Shown: positions 17,271 to 27,356 of the stretch, in pieces
Position numbering within the stretch: the stretch's first letter is position 1
Layout: each line of letters opens with the position of its first letter
Origin: an uncultured Pelagibacteraceae bacterium
GTDB taxonomy: Bacteria; Pseudomonadota; Alphaproteobacteria; Pelagibacterales; Pelagibacteraceae
Reading direction: 5' to 3'
DNA length: 64,000 nt
NCBI GenBank assembly: GCA_902634305.1
Contig: CACPJJ010000001.1
Span: 52,569-116,568 of the forward strand
Program-made: the position numbers and the translations under genes
The notes under the pieces: model-generated
What the model was told of the DNA's origin: nothing
The model's database searches: none
What the model saw: only the letters and a program-made list of their open reading frames with translations

Positions 17271-18062
17271 CTATAAAACCGAAAAAATAGAATTTTTATC
17301 GAGATTTTTTAAAAGTGATTCACCAATCAAAAAAGTTTTAATATTTGTTTTATTTTTAATTTCCAAAAGTTCCTCTTTATTTTTAATTCCACTCTCAGAA
17401 ATTAATGGACCACCATGCTTAACGAGAGCACTATGAATATCATAAGTTGTGTTTATTTCAGTTTTTAAAGTTTTAAGGTTTCTATTATTAATACCAATCA
17501 TAGCATCAGTAAATTTCAAAGCTCGTTTAGCTTCTACAATATTGTGAACTTCAACTATCACTGACATATTTAGTTTTAAAGCTTCTTCATACAAAATGTT
17601 TGCAGTTTCGTCAGACACGCCAGCTAATATAATTAATATTGCGTCTGCTCCATAACTTTTTGCTAAATAAACTTGAAATTTATCTACAAAAAAATCTTTA
17701 CATAATATTGGAAGGTTAATTTTCTGTTTTATTTTACTTATGTGAAGTAAATTTCCTAAAAAAAAATCTTCTTCTGTTAAAACAGATAAACATGTGGCTT
17801 TATTTTTATTATATACATCAGCTATATTTATTGGATCATATTTTTTAATTATTAAACCAGCAGATGGACTAGCTTTTTTTATTTCTGCAATAATTGAAAT
17901 TTTACCATTGTCTTCATTTTTTTTAATTTTGCCTTTGAAGTCAATATAAGAATTATTTTCATCAATTTTTATTTTAAGACTATCAATAGATAATGATTTT
18001 TTTAATAAATCTATTTTTTTTTCTTTATTTTTAATAATTTTTTCTAATATATTTTCAGACAC
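17271..18062 (-). CDS. trpC: Indole-3-glycerol phosphate synthase
   Basis: Cyclises CdRP to indole-3-glycerol phosphate in tryptophan synthesis; TIM barrel. The motif IIAEIKKASPSAGLI near residue 58 carries the catalytic Lys and phosphate-binding Ser. PILCKDFFVDKFQV near 118, MIGINNRNLKTLKT near 190 and SESGIKNKEELLEI near 226 complete the active site. Length 263. It overlaps trpD by eight bases and is the last trp gene here; trpF, trpB and trpA are not in the window. Confidence 0.96.
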   Translation of the reverse strand: MSENILEKIIKNKEKKIDLLKKSLSIDSLKIKIDENNSYIDFKGKIKKNEDNGKISIIAEIKKASPSAGLIIKKYDPINIADVYNKNKATCLSVLTEEDFFLGNLLHISKIKQKINLPILCKDFFVDKFQVYLAKSYGADAILIILAGVSDETANILYEEALKLNMSVIVEVHNIVEAKRALKFTDAMIGINNRNLKTLKTEINTTYDIHSALVKHGGPLISESGIKNKEELLEIKNKTNIKTFLIGESLLKNLDKNSIFSVL

Positions 18063-19047
18063 TTTGTATATTTTTTAAATGTTTAGAAGTTATTCCTGAT
18101 AAAATATGTTCTCTTGCTATATTGTATGCATCTTTGAAGTTTGAAAATTTTTCCATAACTATAAGCCCGGCTGCAGCATTTAAGCAAACTGCTTTAGAAA
18201 AATCATTATCTTCACCTTCGAATATATTAATAATTTTATTTGCATTAAATTTTGCATCATCACCGACTAAATCTTCAAATTTATTTGCATCTATATTTAA
18301 TTCGTTTGGATCAATTGTTATTTCAGATATTTTATTATCTTTCAGCTGAACTACATTAGTTTTTGCATATGGAGAAATTTCATCTAATCCATCTTCACTG
18401 TTAACAACCCAGGCACATTTAATATTAAGATTATTAAGCGCACTTGCAAAAATTTTTAATAATTTTTTATCAAAAACACCTACAACTTGTTTTTCAACTA
18501 GAGCTGGACTACTTAATGGACCAATCATATTAAATATAGTTCTTTTTCCAATTTTTTTTCTAGTAGGTCCTACAAATTTCATTGCATTATGATAATTTGG
18601 TGCAAACATAAAACCAAAATAATTTGTATTTATTTGATTTTCTATATCTTTCGGTTCTAAGTTAATATTAATATTCAATGCCTCAAGGACATCGCCAGAA
18701 CCACATTTTGATGAAACAGCCTTATTACCATGTTTAGCAACCTTGACACCCATACTGGATAATAATAAAGCTGAAGCCGTTGAAATATTCAGTGTATTCA
18801 TTCCATCACCACCAGTACCACATGTATCAACACAATTTCGAATATTTACTCTCTTTGATTTTTTTCTTAACACATATACGCCACCAGCAATTTCATCAGA
18901 AACCTCACCTTTGATTGATAAAAGGGTAAGAAAATCATATATCTCGTCTTCAGTAGCTTCACCATTCATTAATATATTGAAAGCTGATTTACTTTCTTCA
19001 AAAGTTAAATCTTGTTTTTTTTTGAGTTTTTCTAAAAATTCTTTCAT
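18055..19047 (-). CDS. trpD: Anthranilate phosphoribosyltransferase
   Basis: Transfers phosphoribose from PRPP to anthranilate. The signature VDTCGTGGDGMNTLNIST near residue 77 binds PRPP. KHGNKAVSSKCGSGDVLEAL near 111 forms the anthranilate site, and NMIGPLSSPALVEKQVVGV near 175 follows. Length 330. The start overlaps the trpG stop by one base (TAATG). Confidence 0.96.
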   Translation of the reverse strand: MKEFLEKLKKKQDLTFEESKSAFNILMNGEATEDEIYDFLTLLSIKGEVSDEIAGGVYVLRKKSKRVNIRNCVDTCGTGGDGMNTLNISTASALLLSSMGVKVAKHGNKAVSSKCGSGDVLEALNININLEPKDIENQINTNYFGFMFAPNYHNAMKFVGPTRKKIGKRTIFNMIGPLSSPALVEKQVVGVFDKKLLKIFASALNNLNIKCAWVVNSEDGLDEISPYAKTNVVQLKDNKISEITIDPNELNIDANKFEDLVGDDAKFNANKIINIFEGEDNDFSKAVCLNAAAGLIVMEKFSNFKDAYNIAREHILSGITSKHLKNIQSV

Positions 19048-19619
19048 TAGTTTTTATAATTTAAAAAGTTTTTTAAAATTTTTATCCCAATGGTAGTTTT
19101 TATACTTTCTGGATGAAATTGTACTCCATGAATATTATATTTTTTGTGCATAATTCCCATGATTAAGCCATCTTTTGTTTGAGCGGTGACTCTAAGGTTT
19201 TTTGATAAAGTTTTTTTATCGATTATCAAACTATGATATCTTGTTGCTTCGAAGCTTTTAGGTAAATTTTTTAGAATACCAGTTCTGAACGATTCAATTT
19301 TACTTGTTTTGCCATGCATCAACTTTTTTGCCTGAACAATCCTAGATCCAAAAGCTTGGCCTATAATTTGATGGCCCAAACAAACCCCCAGAATTGGAAT
19401 TCTTTTATGTAATTTTTTAACAATTCTTAAACAGTTTCCTGATTGATTTGGATTACCAGGGCCTGGTGATATTACTATTTTATTATATTTATTTTTAACT
19501 ATATCTTTTTCAGTTATTTTATCATTTCTGTAAACTTCAACTTTTGATCTTAATGATGATAGGTAATGATAAAGATTAAAAGTAAAACTGTCGTAGTTGT
19601 CAATTAATAATATTTTCAT
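19047..19619 (-). CDS. trpG: Anthranilate synthase component II (glutamine amidotransferase)
   Basis: Class I glutamine amidotransferase that supplies ammonia to TrpE. The nucleophile is Cys80 in ILGVCLGHQIIGQAFG, with the His-Glu pair in GVQFHPESIKTT near residue 168. The N-terminal LLIDNYDSFTFNLYHYL is typical. Length 190. It sits two bases after trpE. In this lineage one TrpG-type subunit may also serve PabB; not determinable here. Confidence 0.95.
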   Translation of the reverse strand: MKILLIDNYDSFTFNLYHYLSSLRSKVEVYRNDKITEKDIVKNKYNKIVISPGPGNPNQSGNCLRIVKKLHKRIPILGVCLGHQIIGQAFGSRIVQAKKLMHGKTSKIESFRTGILKNLPKSFEATRYHSLIIDKKTLSKNLRVTAQTKDGLIMGIMHKKYNIHGVQFHPESIKTTIGIKILKNFLNYKN

Positions 19620-19621
19620 TA

Positions 19622-21076
19622 TTATTCCAAAGATTTTAATAAAGCTTTAGCTTTATTGACTGTTTCATTAAATTCATTTATTGGCTTACTATCAGCAACT
19701 ATACCAGCTCCAGCTTGCACATAAAATTTTTTATTTTTAGAAACTGCAGTTCTTAAGGCTATACAGGTATCAAAATCACCATTTGCAGAAAAATATCCAA
19801 TTCCACCGGCATATACTTTTCTTTTTGTGTTTTCTAATTCATCAATAATCTCCATAGCTCTAATTTTTGGAGCACCAGAAACTGTACCAGCAGGAAATCC
19901 AGATAAAAGTGTATCAAATTTTGAGAATTTATTATTAAACTTACCAGCTACATTAGAAACAATATGCATAACATGGGAGTATTTTTCAATTACAAATTTT
20001 TCTGTAACTTTAACTGTATTAATTTTAGATACTTTTCCCGTGTCATTTCTTCCAAGATCTAAAAGCATCAAATGTTCCGAAAGTTCTTTTTTATCTTTTA
20101 ATAAGTCTTTTTCAAAATATTTATCTTCTTTTTTATTTTTTCCTCTCGGCCTGGTTCCTGCAATTGGTCGTATTGTTATATTATTGTTTCTCAATCTAAC
20201 TAAAATTTCAGGACTTGCTCCAATAATTTGGAAATCTTCAAAATTAAAAAAATACATAAAAGGTGAAGGATTATTAATTCTAAGTTTTTTATATATTTCT
20301 ATTGGATTTTTAGTAAGCTTGGATTCAAACCTTTGGCTTAAAACAACCTGAAAAATATCGCCAATTTTAATGTATTTTTTAGCTTTCAAAACATTTTGAA
20401 TAAATTTTCTTTTTGAAATATTTGATTTGACTTCAATTTTTTTATTAATTTTAGGTTCAATTATATTTGAGTTATAATTTGATATAAAAATTAAGTTATT
20501 AATTTGATTTTCTATTAAATCAAATTTTTTTTTATAATTTCTTATTTTTTCATCAGAAAAACAGTTTTCTATATAATAAATTTTCTGTTTATAGTTATCG
20601 TGAACTATTAATGTTTTTGGTCTTAAAATTCTTGCATCAGGTATTCTAAGATCGTCATGACATGAATTTGGTATATTCTCAATATATCTAATTACATCAT
20701 ATGAAAAATATCCCGATAATAAAGAACTTATTGGTGGGAGACCTTTTGGAATTTTGAATTTAAAATTTTCAATTAAGCTTTCAATATTTTTTTTCGGATT
20801 ACCCTTTATTTTAATTCTTTTATTTCCATTATATATATAGCAATTATTATTATTAAATTCCCAGATTTTATCAGGATTTCTTCCAAAAATTGTATATCTT
20901 CCTTTGATTACTCCTTTTTCAACCGATTCAAATACAAAACTATTTTTTTCATTTAAAAAATTATTAATTAAATTATTAATTTCATTTAGGCCATTTGTCC
21001 TCGCAGAATAATATATAATTTGATTTAAATTTTTTTTGTGGATACTGGTAAATTTTTTAAGATCGACATTTAACAT
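19622..21076 (-). CDS. trpE: Anthranilate synthase component I
   Basis: Converts chorismate and ammonia to anthranilate. The chorismate-binding domain shows IRPIAGTRPRGKNKKED, LMLLDLGRNDTGKVS, SHVMHIVSNVAGKF and GFPAGTVSGAPKIRAMEI in order. The feedback-region ES of the usual LLES motif survives in FVFESVEKGVIKGRYTIFG near residue 48, so tryptophan inhibition is plausible. Length 484. ppiD ends three bases upstream of the start, so no leader peptide or attenuator fits there. Confidence 0.95.
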   Translation of the reverse strand: MLNVDLKKFTSIHKKNLNQIIYYSARTNGLNEINNLINNFLNEKNSFVFESVEKGVIKGRYTIFGRNPDKIWEFNNNNCYIYNGNKRIKIKGNPKKNIESLIENFKFKIPKGLPPISSLLSGYFSYDVIRYIENIPNSCHDDLRIPDARILRPKTLIVHDNYKQKIYYIENCFSDEKIRNYKKKFDLIENQINNLIFISNYNSNIIEPKINKKIEVKSNISKRKFIQNVLKAKKYIKIGDIFQVVLSQRFESKLTKNPIEIYKKLRINNPSPFMYFFNFEDFQIIGASPEILVRLRNNNITIRPIAGTRPRGKNKKEDKYFEKDLLKDKKELSEHLMLLDLGRNDTGKVSKINTVKVTEKFVIEKYSHVMHIVSNVAGKFNNKFSKFDTLLSGFPAGTVSGAPKIRAMEIIDELENTKRKVYAGGIGYFSANGDFDTCIALRTAVSKNKKFYVQAGAGIVADSKPINEFNETVNKAKALLKSLE

Positions 21077-21079
21077 TAT

Positions 21080-22501
21080 TTATCTAAAATAATTTTTCAT
21101 TCTTTCAAGAGTTTTTTCATTTACTTCAATTTTATATTTTTCATTTAATAAAATATCATATGAATTATAGAGATTATCTCTTAAATTTATATTTGTTTGA
21201 TCGGTAAACATTTTATTTTCTTTATTATTTTTATTTAAATTATTTTCATAAATATTTTTTATTTTGACTATATACACGTTATTATTATCATCTGATATTA
21301 ATGAAAAACTATTTAATCCTAAAGAATAAATAATCTTAACCGAATCCAAAGTGAAATTAGTTGTATCTTTAATTGAACTAATTTTTAAATTTTTTATTGA
21401 TCCCTCAGATAAATTAGAAAAGTCAAGTTGTGTAAATTCTTTTTTTTGTATTTTAGTTAACAGTTCTTTGTGTACCTCGTATTTACTTATTTCAAATAAG
21501 TCATTTTTTACCATTTCGTAGTAATCTTTATTTCCTAGACTTGGTAAAATCTTTTTTAAATTTTTAATTTCGTATAATAGGAAGAAATCATTTTTGTCCA
21601 GTAAACCACGAACTTTATTATTTCTTTCTTTATAAATTTCATTTAATAAAGGCTCGTTATTGTCTCCAGGATAATATTCTTCAAATGTTTTAACCTTTAA
21701 GTTATATTTTTTAGATATTTCATTAATATCATTGTTATTTGCTATTAAATCATCAATATCATCAATTTTTGAAAAAAAATTTTCAGTAAATTCAGTTTCT
21801 CCACTTAAGATTTCAGGTGTTAACTTTATTATTGAAATATCTGTTTTTTCTACTAAAAATTTTTCTTTATTATCATCGATATGTTTTTTTAAATCGTCCA
21901 GATCAATTTCATTTTTATTTATATATATTGATTTTAAATCAATATAATCAATTTCTACTCTTTTAAATTGCTCTTTGTATGTTTTATTAACTAAAAAAAA
22001 AGGCGATTTAATTCCTCCACTTATATATGTAAACAGTTTTTTTTTTAATTCGTTATTTCTAACATTCTCTTCAAATTCTACAGAAGAAATATTTTTTTCT
22101 AATAAAAACTTTTCATATTTTGTTCTCGAAAAATTATTATTTTCATTGAGAAAAGATTCTTGCTTTTTAATTTTTTTTGCAAGTATTAGATCTGAAAAAG
22201 AGAAATTTAGTTTATTTATCTCTAAATCAATAAGCGAAATTGAAACTAGTTGAGTTAAAAGTTGCTCTAGAATATTATTGTTAATATTTTCTTTTATAAC
22301 ATCTGTACTAATCTTTGAGTTATTAACAAAATCTGCAAAATCTTGTGTTGAAACATTGTGATTATTTATTTTTGCAATACTGTTTGTATTACCACCGCTA
22401 AAAACACTTCCCATTCCCCAAAAAACAAATGGAATTATTATTATACCTACCAGAACACCAGCTAGCTTGCCTTTTGAAAAATTTCTTAGTTTATTTAACA
22501 T
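21080..22501 (-). CDS. ppiD: PpiD-like membrane-anchored periplasmic folding factor
   Basis: Likely inner-membrane-anchored periplasmic chaperone for exported proteins. An N-terminal anchor (LAGVLVGIIIIPFVFWGMGS, residues 14-33) is followed by a SurA-N-like helical domain with INNHNVSTQDFADFVN near residue 44. The C-terminal half is AT-biased and I cannot see a convincing parvulin catalytic motif, so prolyl isomerase activity is doubtful. At 473 residues it is shorter than typical PpiD (about 620). It is first in an operon with trpEGDC, in the usual alphaproteobacterial place divergent from tpiA. Confidence 0.8.
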   Translation of the reverse strand: MLNKLRNFSKGKLAGVLVGIIIIPFVFWGMGSVFSGGNTNSIAKINNHNVSTQDFADFVNNSKISTDVIKENINNNILEQLLTQLVSISLIDLEINKLNFSFSDLILAKKIKKQESFLNENNNFSRTKYEKFLLEKNISSVEFEENVRNNELKKKLFTYISGGIKSPFFLVNKTYKEQFKRVEIDYIDLKSIYINKNEIDLDDLKKHIDDNKEKFLVEKTDISIIKLTPEILSGETEFTENFFSKIDDIDDLIANNNDINEISKKYNLKVKTFEEYYPGDNNEPLLNEIYKERNNKVRGLLDKNDFFLLYEIKNLKKILPSLGNKDYYEMVKNDLFEISKYEVHKELLTKIQKKEFTQLDFSNLSEGSIKNLKISSIKDTTNFTLDSVKIIYSLGLNSFSLISDDNNNVYIVKIKNIYENNLNKNNKENKMFTDQTNINLRDNLYNSYDILLNEKYKIEVNEKTLERMKNYFR

Positions 22502-22557
22502 TTAGTTTTAATTTTATTGATCTATAAAAAACAAACCTATAAATTAAATTTAAGTTA

Positions 22558-23307
22558 ATGACAAATAATATGTTTTTTATTGCTAATTGGAAAATGTTTG
22601 GTGATTTAAAGTCAATAAATTCTACCAAAAAGGTGATTAAATTTTCTAAAAATAAAAAATACAAAAGAGCACAAATTATATACTGCCCTCCATATACGTT
22701 ATTAGATAAGTTTTTAAAAATAACAAAAAATAGTAAAATTAAAATAGGTGCTCAAAATTGTCATCAATCACAATTTCCAGGACCATATACTGGTTCTATA
22801 AACGCTAGTTTAATAAAATCTATTGGCGCAAAATATGTAATAATAGGTCATTCTGAAAATAGAGTTTCTGGTGACACTAACCATATTATAAATCTAAAAG
22901 TTAAATCTGCTATTAAAAATAATTTAAATATTATTTTTTGTATTGGTGAAACTCTTAGTGAAAAAAAAAATAAAAAAACTAATTCAGTTTTAAAATCCCA
23001 AATACTTCAAGGTTTAAAAAATGTAAAAAATAATAAAAATATTATTTTTGCCTATGAACCAGTTTGGTCAATTGGAACTGGAATAATCCCAAAAAATGAA
23101 AATCTTAAAAAACAAATTTCTTTAATTAAAAAAATGATTAATAAACACTATAAATTAAAAAATCCGAAAATAATCTATGGGGGATCAGTAAGTACAAAAA
23201 ATATTGCTGAATTAAAAAAAATTAGTTCAATTAACGGTTTTTTGATAGGTGGTGCATCTCAAAATTCAAAGAATTTTATTGATATCATAAAAAAAACTAT
23301 TAATTAA
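22558..23307 (+). CDS. tpiA: Triosephosphate isomerase
   Basis: Interconverts DHAP and glyceraldehyde 3-phosphate. NWKMFGD near residue 9 has the catalytic Lys, VIIGHSENRVSGDT near 94 the catalytic His (with Asn where HSERR is usual), and AYEPVWSIGTG near 164 the catalytic Glu. IYGGSVSTKNIAEL and GFLIGGAS bind phosphate. Length 249. First gene of a plus-strand run, divergent from ppiD with a 56-base shared promoter region. Confidence 0.96.
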   Translation: MTNNMFFIANWKMFGDLKSINSTKKVIKFSKNKKYKRAQIIYCPPYTLLDKFLKITKNSKIKIGAQNCHQSQFPGPYTGSINASLIKSIGAKYVIIGHSENRVSGDTNHIINLKVKSAIKNNLNIIFCIGETLSEKKNKKTNSVLKSQILQGLKNVKNNKNIIFAYEPVWSIGTGIIPKNENLKKQISLIKKMINKHYKLKNPKIIYGGSVSTKNIAELKKISSINGFLIGGASQNSKNFIDIIKKTIN

Positions 23308-23312
23308 GCATC

Positions 23313-23615
23313 ATGGAAAATATATTATTAATTTTAAACATTATACTTGCTTTTTTGCTTGTTATATTTGTACTTTTTCAAAAATCTGAAGGTGGTGCTC
23401 TAGGAATAGGTGTATCTCAAGATAATTTTATGTTTTCTAGATCAGCAGGTAATTTTTTTACAAAAGCTACAGCAATTATAGCAACATTATTCATATTCTG
23501 CAGCCTTGCATTAACTATAGTTTCAAGAGGCGATCTAACCCCAACGACGTCAGTTTTAGATAAAATTGAAGAAAATTCAGACGAAGCACCTAAAATTCCT
23601 GAAAATAATAATTAG
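23313..23615 (+). CDS. secG: Protein-export membrane protein SecG
   Basis: Small subunit of the SecYEG translocon. Two hydrophobic helices (residues 4-22 and about 52-70) flank the conserved cytoplasmic loop QKSEGGALGIGVSQDNFMFS, with RSAGNFFTKATAI next. Acidic Asn/Glu-rich tail. 100 residues. Lies between tpiA and pyrG as in many alphaproteobacteria. Confidence 0.92.
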   Translation: MENILLILNIILAFLLVIFVLFQKSEGGALGIGVSQDNFMFSRSAGNFFTKATAIIATLFIFCSLALTIVSRGDLTPTTSVLDKIEENSDEAPKIPENNN

Positions 23616-23655
23616 TACTTTCCATTTTAAAATATACAAGCTATAAGATAATTCC

Positions 23656-25269
23656 ATGGCGCGATATATATTCGTAACTGGCGGCGTGGTTTCATCATTA
23701 GGTAAGGGATTGTCATCTGCTTCATTAGCTTATCTTTTAAAATCACAAGGTTATAAAGTCAGAATTAGAAAAATGGATCCATACTTAAATGTTGACCCTG
23801 GTACAATGAGTCCTTTTCAACATGGAGAAGTTTTTGTAACTGACGATGGTGCTGAGACAGATTTAGATCTTGGTCATTATGAAAGATTTACAAATATTTC
23901 AGCAAGAAAGTCTGATAATATTACAACAGGAAAAATTTACAGTGATATAATTAAAAAAGAACGTAAAGGTAAATATTTAGGAAAAACAGTTCAAGTTATC
24001 CCACATGTAACAGACAGAATAAGAGAATTTATAAAGGGCGATATTACAAATGAAGATTTCGTTATCTGTGAAATAGGAGGTACTGTTGGGGATATAGAAA
24101 GTCTACCTTTTGTTGAAGCAATAAGGCAATTTTCCAATGAGGTTGGAAGAAATAAAAGTTTATTTATTCATTTGACTTTTGTACCATTTTTAAAATCATC
24201 TGATGAAATTAAAACAAAGCCAACTCAACATTCTGTTAAGGAATTAAGAAGCCTTGGTATTCAACCAAATATTATTATTTGCAGATCACAAAAATCTATA
24301 CCATTGGACCAAAGAAAAAAAATATCACTATTTTGCAATGTTTCAATTGAAAATGTAATAGAAACAGTCGATGTAAGAACAATCTATGAGGCACCAATAA
24401 GCTTCTATAACGAGAAATTGGACAAACAAGTTTTAAAATATTTTAAATTAAAACCAAGAAAAAAAGTTAATTTATTACCTTGGAAAAAAATCACTGAAAC
24501 TGTTTTAAATACAAAGAGAACAGTAAATATTGCAATAATAGGAAAATATGTAAATTTGAAAGATGCCTACAAATCATTAGATGAAGCTCTAATTCATGGT
24601 GGAATTTATAACAATATCAAAGTTAATTTAATTAGAATTGAATCTGACAAATTAAAACCTAGTCAAATTAAAAAACTTTTAAAAAATGTGTCTGGTATAT
24701 TAATACCAGGTGGATTTGGCAAAAGAGGCACTGAAGGAAAAATATCGGCCATTAATTATGCTAGAAAAAATAAAATTCCTTTTTTAGGCATTTGCTTTGG
24801 CATGCAAATGGCAGTAATTGAATTTGCAAGAAATGCTTTAAAAATTAAAAATGCAGGATCCAGTGAATTAGATAAAAAATGCAACCCTGTTGTTGGACTA
24901 TTAAATGAATGGAACAAAAATGGAAAAAAAATGTTAGGCACAAATGAAAACCTTGGTGGCACTATGCGTTTGGGATTATATGAAGCTAAATTAAGACATA
25001 ATTCATTGATAGAAAGTATTTATAATTCAAAATCTATATTTGAAAGGCATAGACATAGATACGAAGTTAATAATAATTTGAGAAATAAGTTTGAAAATAA
25101 AGGAATGATTTTTTCTGGAATGTCGCCGGATGATAATTTGCCTGAGATTATTGAACTCAAGAACCACCCATGGTTTATAGGCGTTCAATACCATCCTGAA
25201 TTTAGATCTAGACCTTTGTCCCCACATCCTTTATTCTCATCTTTTATCAAGGCAGCAAAACTCTATTAA
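23656..25269 (+). CDS. pyrG: CTP synthase
   Basis: Aminates UTP to CTP with glutamine and ATP. The N-terminal synthetase domain begins YIFVTGGVVSSLGKGLSSAS and has FQHGEVFVTDDGAETDLDLG near residue 55. The C-terminal GATase-1 domain has FLGICFGMQMAVIEFARN near residue 377 (catalytic Cys) and GVQYHPEFRSRPLSPHP with His and Glu. Length 537, normal. The stop meets the kdsA ATG by a one-base overlap. Confidence 0.97.
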   Translation: MARYIFVTGGVVSSLGKGLSSASLAYLLKSQGYKVRIRKMDPYLNVDPGTMSPFQHGEVFVTDDGAETDLDLGHYERFTNISARKSDNITTGKIYSDIIKKERKGKYLGKTVQVIPHVTDRIREFIKGDITNEDFVICEIGGTVGDIESLPFVEAIRQFSNEVGRNKSLFIHLTFVPFLKSSDEIKTKPTQHSVKELRSLGIQPNIIICRSQKSIPLDQRKKISLFCNVSIENVIETVDVRTIYEAPISFYNEKLDKQVLKYFKLKPRKKVNLLPWKKITETVLNTKRTVNIAIIGKYVNLKDAYKSLDEALIHGGIYNNIKVNLIRIESDKLKPSQIKKLLKNVSGILIPGGFGKRGTEGKISAINYARKNKIPFLGICFGMQMAVIEFARNALKIKNAGSSELDKKCNPVVGLLNEWNKNGKKMLGTNENLGGTMRLGLYEAKLRHNSLIESIYNSKSIFERHRHRYEVNNNLRNKFENKGMIFSGMSPDDNLPEIIELKNHPWFIGVQYHPEFRSRPLSPHPLFSSFIKAAKLY

Positions 25270-26093
25270 TGTTAAATAAGATAGTTAAATGTAATAATTT
25301 TGAGATATCTAATAATAAAAAAATATCTTTAATTTCTGGGCCATGTCAACTCGAAAGTGAACAACATGCGATGGATATGGCGGGAAAAATTAAAGAGATT
25401 GCAGCAAAATTTGAAATTGGATTTATATATAAAACTTCATTTGATAAAGCTAATAGAACTAGTCTTAAAGGTCAAAGAGGTGCGGGCCTAGAAGCTTCAT
25501 TACCAGTTTTTGATAAAATTAGAAAAGAACTAAATATCCCAGTATTAACAGACGTCCATAATGTAGAGCAATGTTCAGTTGTATCAAAACATGTTGATGT
25601 ATTACAAATTCCGGCGTTTTTATGTAGGCAAACCGATTTATTAATCGCTGCAGCTAAAACTAAAAAAATAATTAATGTTAAAAAAGGTCAATTTTTAGCG
25701 CCATGGGATATGGTAAATGTAACAAAAAAAATTTCTGAATCTGGAAATGAAAATATTCTTGTAACTGAAAGAGGAGCCAGTTTTGGTTATAATACTTTAG
25801 TCTCTGATATGAGATCAATACCTATAATGGCAAAAAATGGGTACCCAATAGTTTTTGATGGAACTCATTCCGTCCAACAGCCCGGTGGTCTGGGTGAAAA
25901 AAGTGGAGGTCAAAGGGAATTTGTTGAATATTTGTCTAGAGCAGCTACAGCTGTAGGTGTAGCTTGCATTTTTTTAGAAACACACCAAGATCCAGATAAT
26001 GCACCTTCAGACGGACCAAATATGGTTCCTCTAAATAGTTTAGAAAATTTACTCTCTCAAATAGTTGATATAGACAACTTAATTAAAAAATAA
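25269..26093 (+). CDS. kdsA: 3-deoxy-8-phosphooctulonate (KDO-8-P) synthase
   Basis: Condenses PEP with arabinose 5-phosphate to make KDO-8-phosphate for the LPS inner core, matching the lpx genes at 11-15 kb. SLISGPCQLESEQHAMDMA near residue 20, FIYKTSFDKANRTSLKGQRG near 53, and GYPIVFDGTHSVQQPGG near 193 are family signatures. Length 274. The pyrG-kdsA-eno order is standard for the class. Confidence 0.96.
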   Translation: MLNKIVKCNNFEISNNKKISLISGPCQLESEQHAMDMAGKIKEIAAKFEIGFIYKTSFDKANRTSLKGQRGAGLEASLPVFDKIRKELNIPVLTDVHNVEQCSVVSKHVDVLQIPAFLCRQTDLLIAAAKTKKIINVKKGQFLAPWDMVNVTKKISESGNENILVTERGASFGYNTLVSDMRSIPIMAKNGYPIVFDGTHSVQQPGGLGEKSGGQREFVEYLSRAATAVGVACIFLETHQDPDNAPSDGPNMVPLNSLENLLSQIVDIDNLIKK

Positions 26094-26096
26094 TAG

Positions 26097-27356
26097 ATGA
26101 GCAAAATAACCAAAGTCATAGCTAGACAAGTTTACGATAGCAGAGGAAACCCTACAATTGAAGCAGAAGTTTTTGCAAATAATATGAGAGCAAGAGCTAT
26201 TTGCCCTTCAGGTGCTTCAACAGGTTCTCATGAAGCATATGAAAAAAGAGATACATCAAACAAAAAATACTTAGGAAAAAGTGTTTTAAAATCTGTTGAA
26301 TTAGTTAATAAAATTATTTCAAAAAAATTAAAAAATCAAAATATACATAATCAAGAGAAAATCGATCATATTTTAATTATGACCGATGGAACCAAACAAA
26401 AAAAGAAATTTGGAGCGAATTCATTACTAGCTGTTTCTATGGCAGTTAAAAAATTATCAGCAAGAATTAGAAAAATTCCTCTTTATAAAACCTTTTTAGT
26501 TAAGAAAAATTTTAAATTACCATTTCCACTAATGAATGTAATTAATGGAGGAGCACATGCAAATAATGGTCTTAGAATACAAGAATTTATGATTAGACCA
26601 GATAAAGCCAGATCTATAACTGAGGCAATAAGAATGTGCTTTTTAGTAATTAATAAATTAAAAATTATAATTAAACAAAATGGAGATTCAACATCGGTGG
26701 GAGATGAGGGTGGTTTTGCACCAATGATAAATGACAATGAAGAAGCATTAAAGTTAATAGTAAAGTCAATTCAAAAAGCTGGATTTAAAAATGGGATAGA
26801 CTTCTCAATCTGTTTAGATGTTGCTGCAAATGAACTTTATAAAAATAAAAAATACTCAATTCATTCTAAAAAATTTATAACTATTGATGAGACTATAAAC
26901 AAATACCTTAAATTAATCAAAAAATATAAAATTAAATCAATTGAAGATCCTTTTGCTGAAGACGATTGGTTATCATGGAATAAATTTATGAAAAAAATTA
27001 CCAATAAAACTCAAATTGTTGGTGACGATTTATACGTAACCAATCTAGAAAGATTAAAAATAGGTTTTTTAAATAAATCTTCTAATTCCATATTAATAAA
27101 ACTTAATCAAATAGGAACTGTAACTGAAACATTGGAGGTTATTAAGTTTGCACAATTAATTGGTTTTAACACTATAATATCTCATAGATCAGGAGAGAGT
27201 GAAGATACCTTTATTTCAGATTTAGCAGTAGGAACAAACTCGAATCAAATAAAAACTGGATCTTTAGCACGCTCTGAGAGAGTAGCTAAATATAATCAAC
27301 TGATAAGAATTGAGGAGAAACTTGGAAAATTTGCAAAAATGAATAAAATTACATAA
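26097..27356 (+). CDS. eno: Enolase
   Basis: 2-phosphoglycerate to PEP in glycolysis and gluconeogenesis. VYDSRGNPTIEAEVF, SGASTGSHEAYEKRD (mobile loop), GDEGGFAPMINDNEEAL, SIEDPFAEDDW, GDDLYVTN and SHRSGESEDTFISDLAVG give the metal ligands and catalytic residues in order. 419 residues, slightly shorter than typical. It overlaps ftsB by one base. The gene lies three bases after kdsA, which consumes its product PEP. Confidence 0.97.
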   Translation: MSKITKVIARQVYDSRGNPTIEAEVFANNMRARAICPSGASTGSHEAYEKRDTSNKKYLGKSVLKSVELVNKIISKKLKNQNIHNQEKIDHILIMTDGTKQKKKFGANSLLAVSMAVKKLSARIRKIPLYKTFLVKKNFKLPFPLMNVINGGAHANNGLRIQEFMIRPDKARSITEAIRMCFLVINKLKIIIKQNGDSTSVGDEGGFAPMINDNEEALKLIVKSIQKAGFKNGIDFSICLDVAANELYKNKKYSIHSKKFITIDETINKYLKLIKKYKIKSIEDPFAEDDWLSWNKFMKKITNKTQIVGDDLYVTNLERLKIGFLNKSSNSILIKLNQIGTVTETLEVIKFAQLIGFNTIISHRSGESEDTFISDLAVGTNSNQIKTGSLARSERVAKYNQLIRIEEKLGKFAKMNKIT

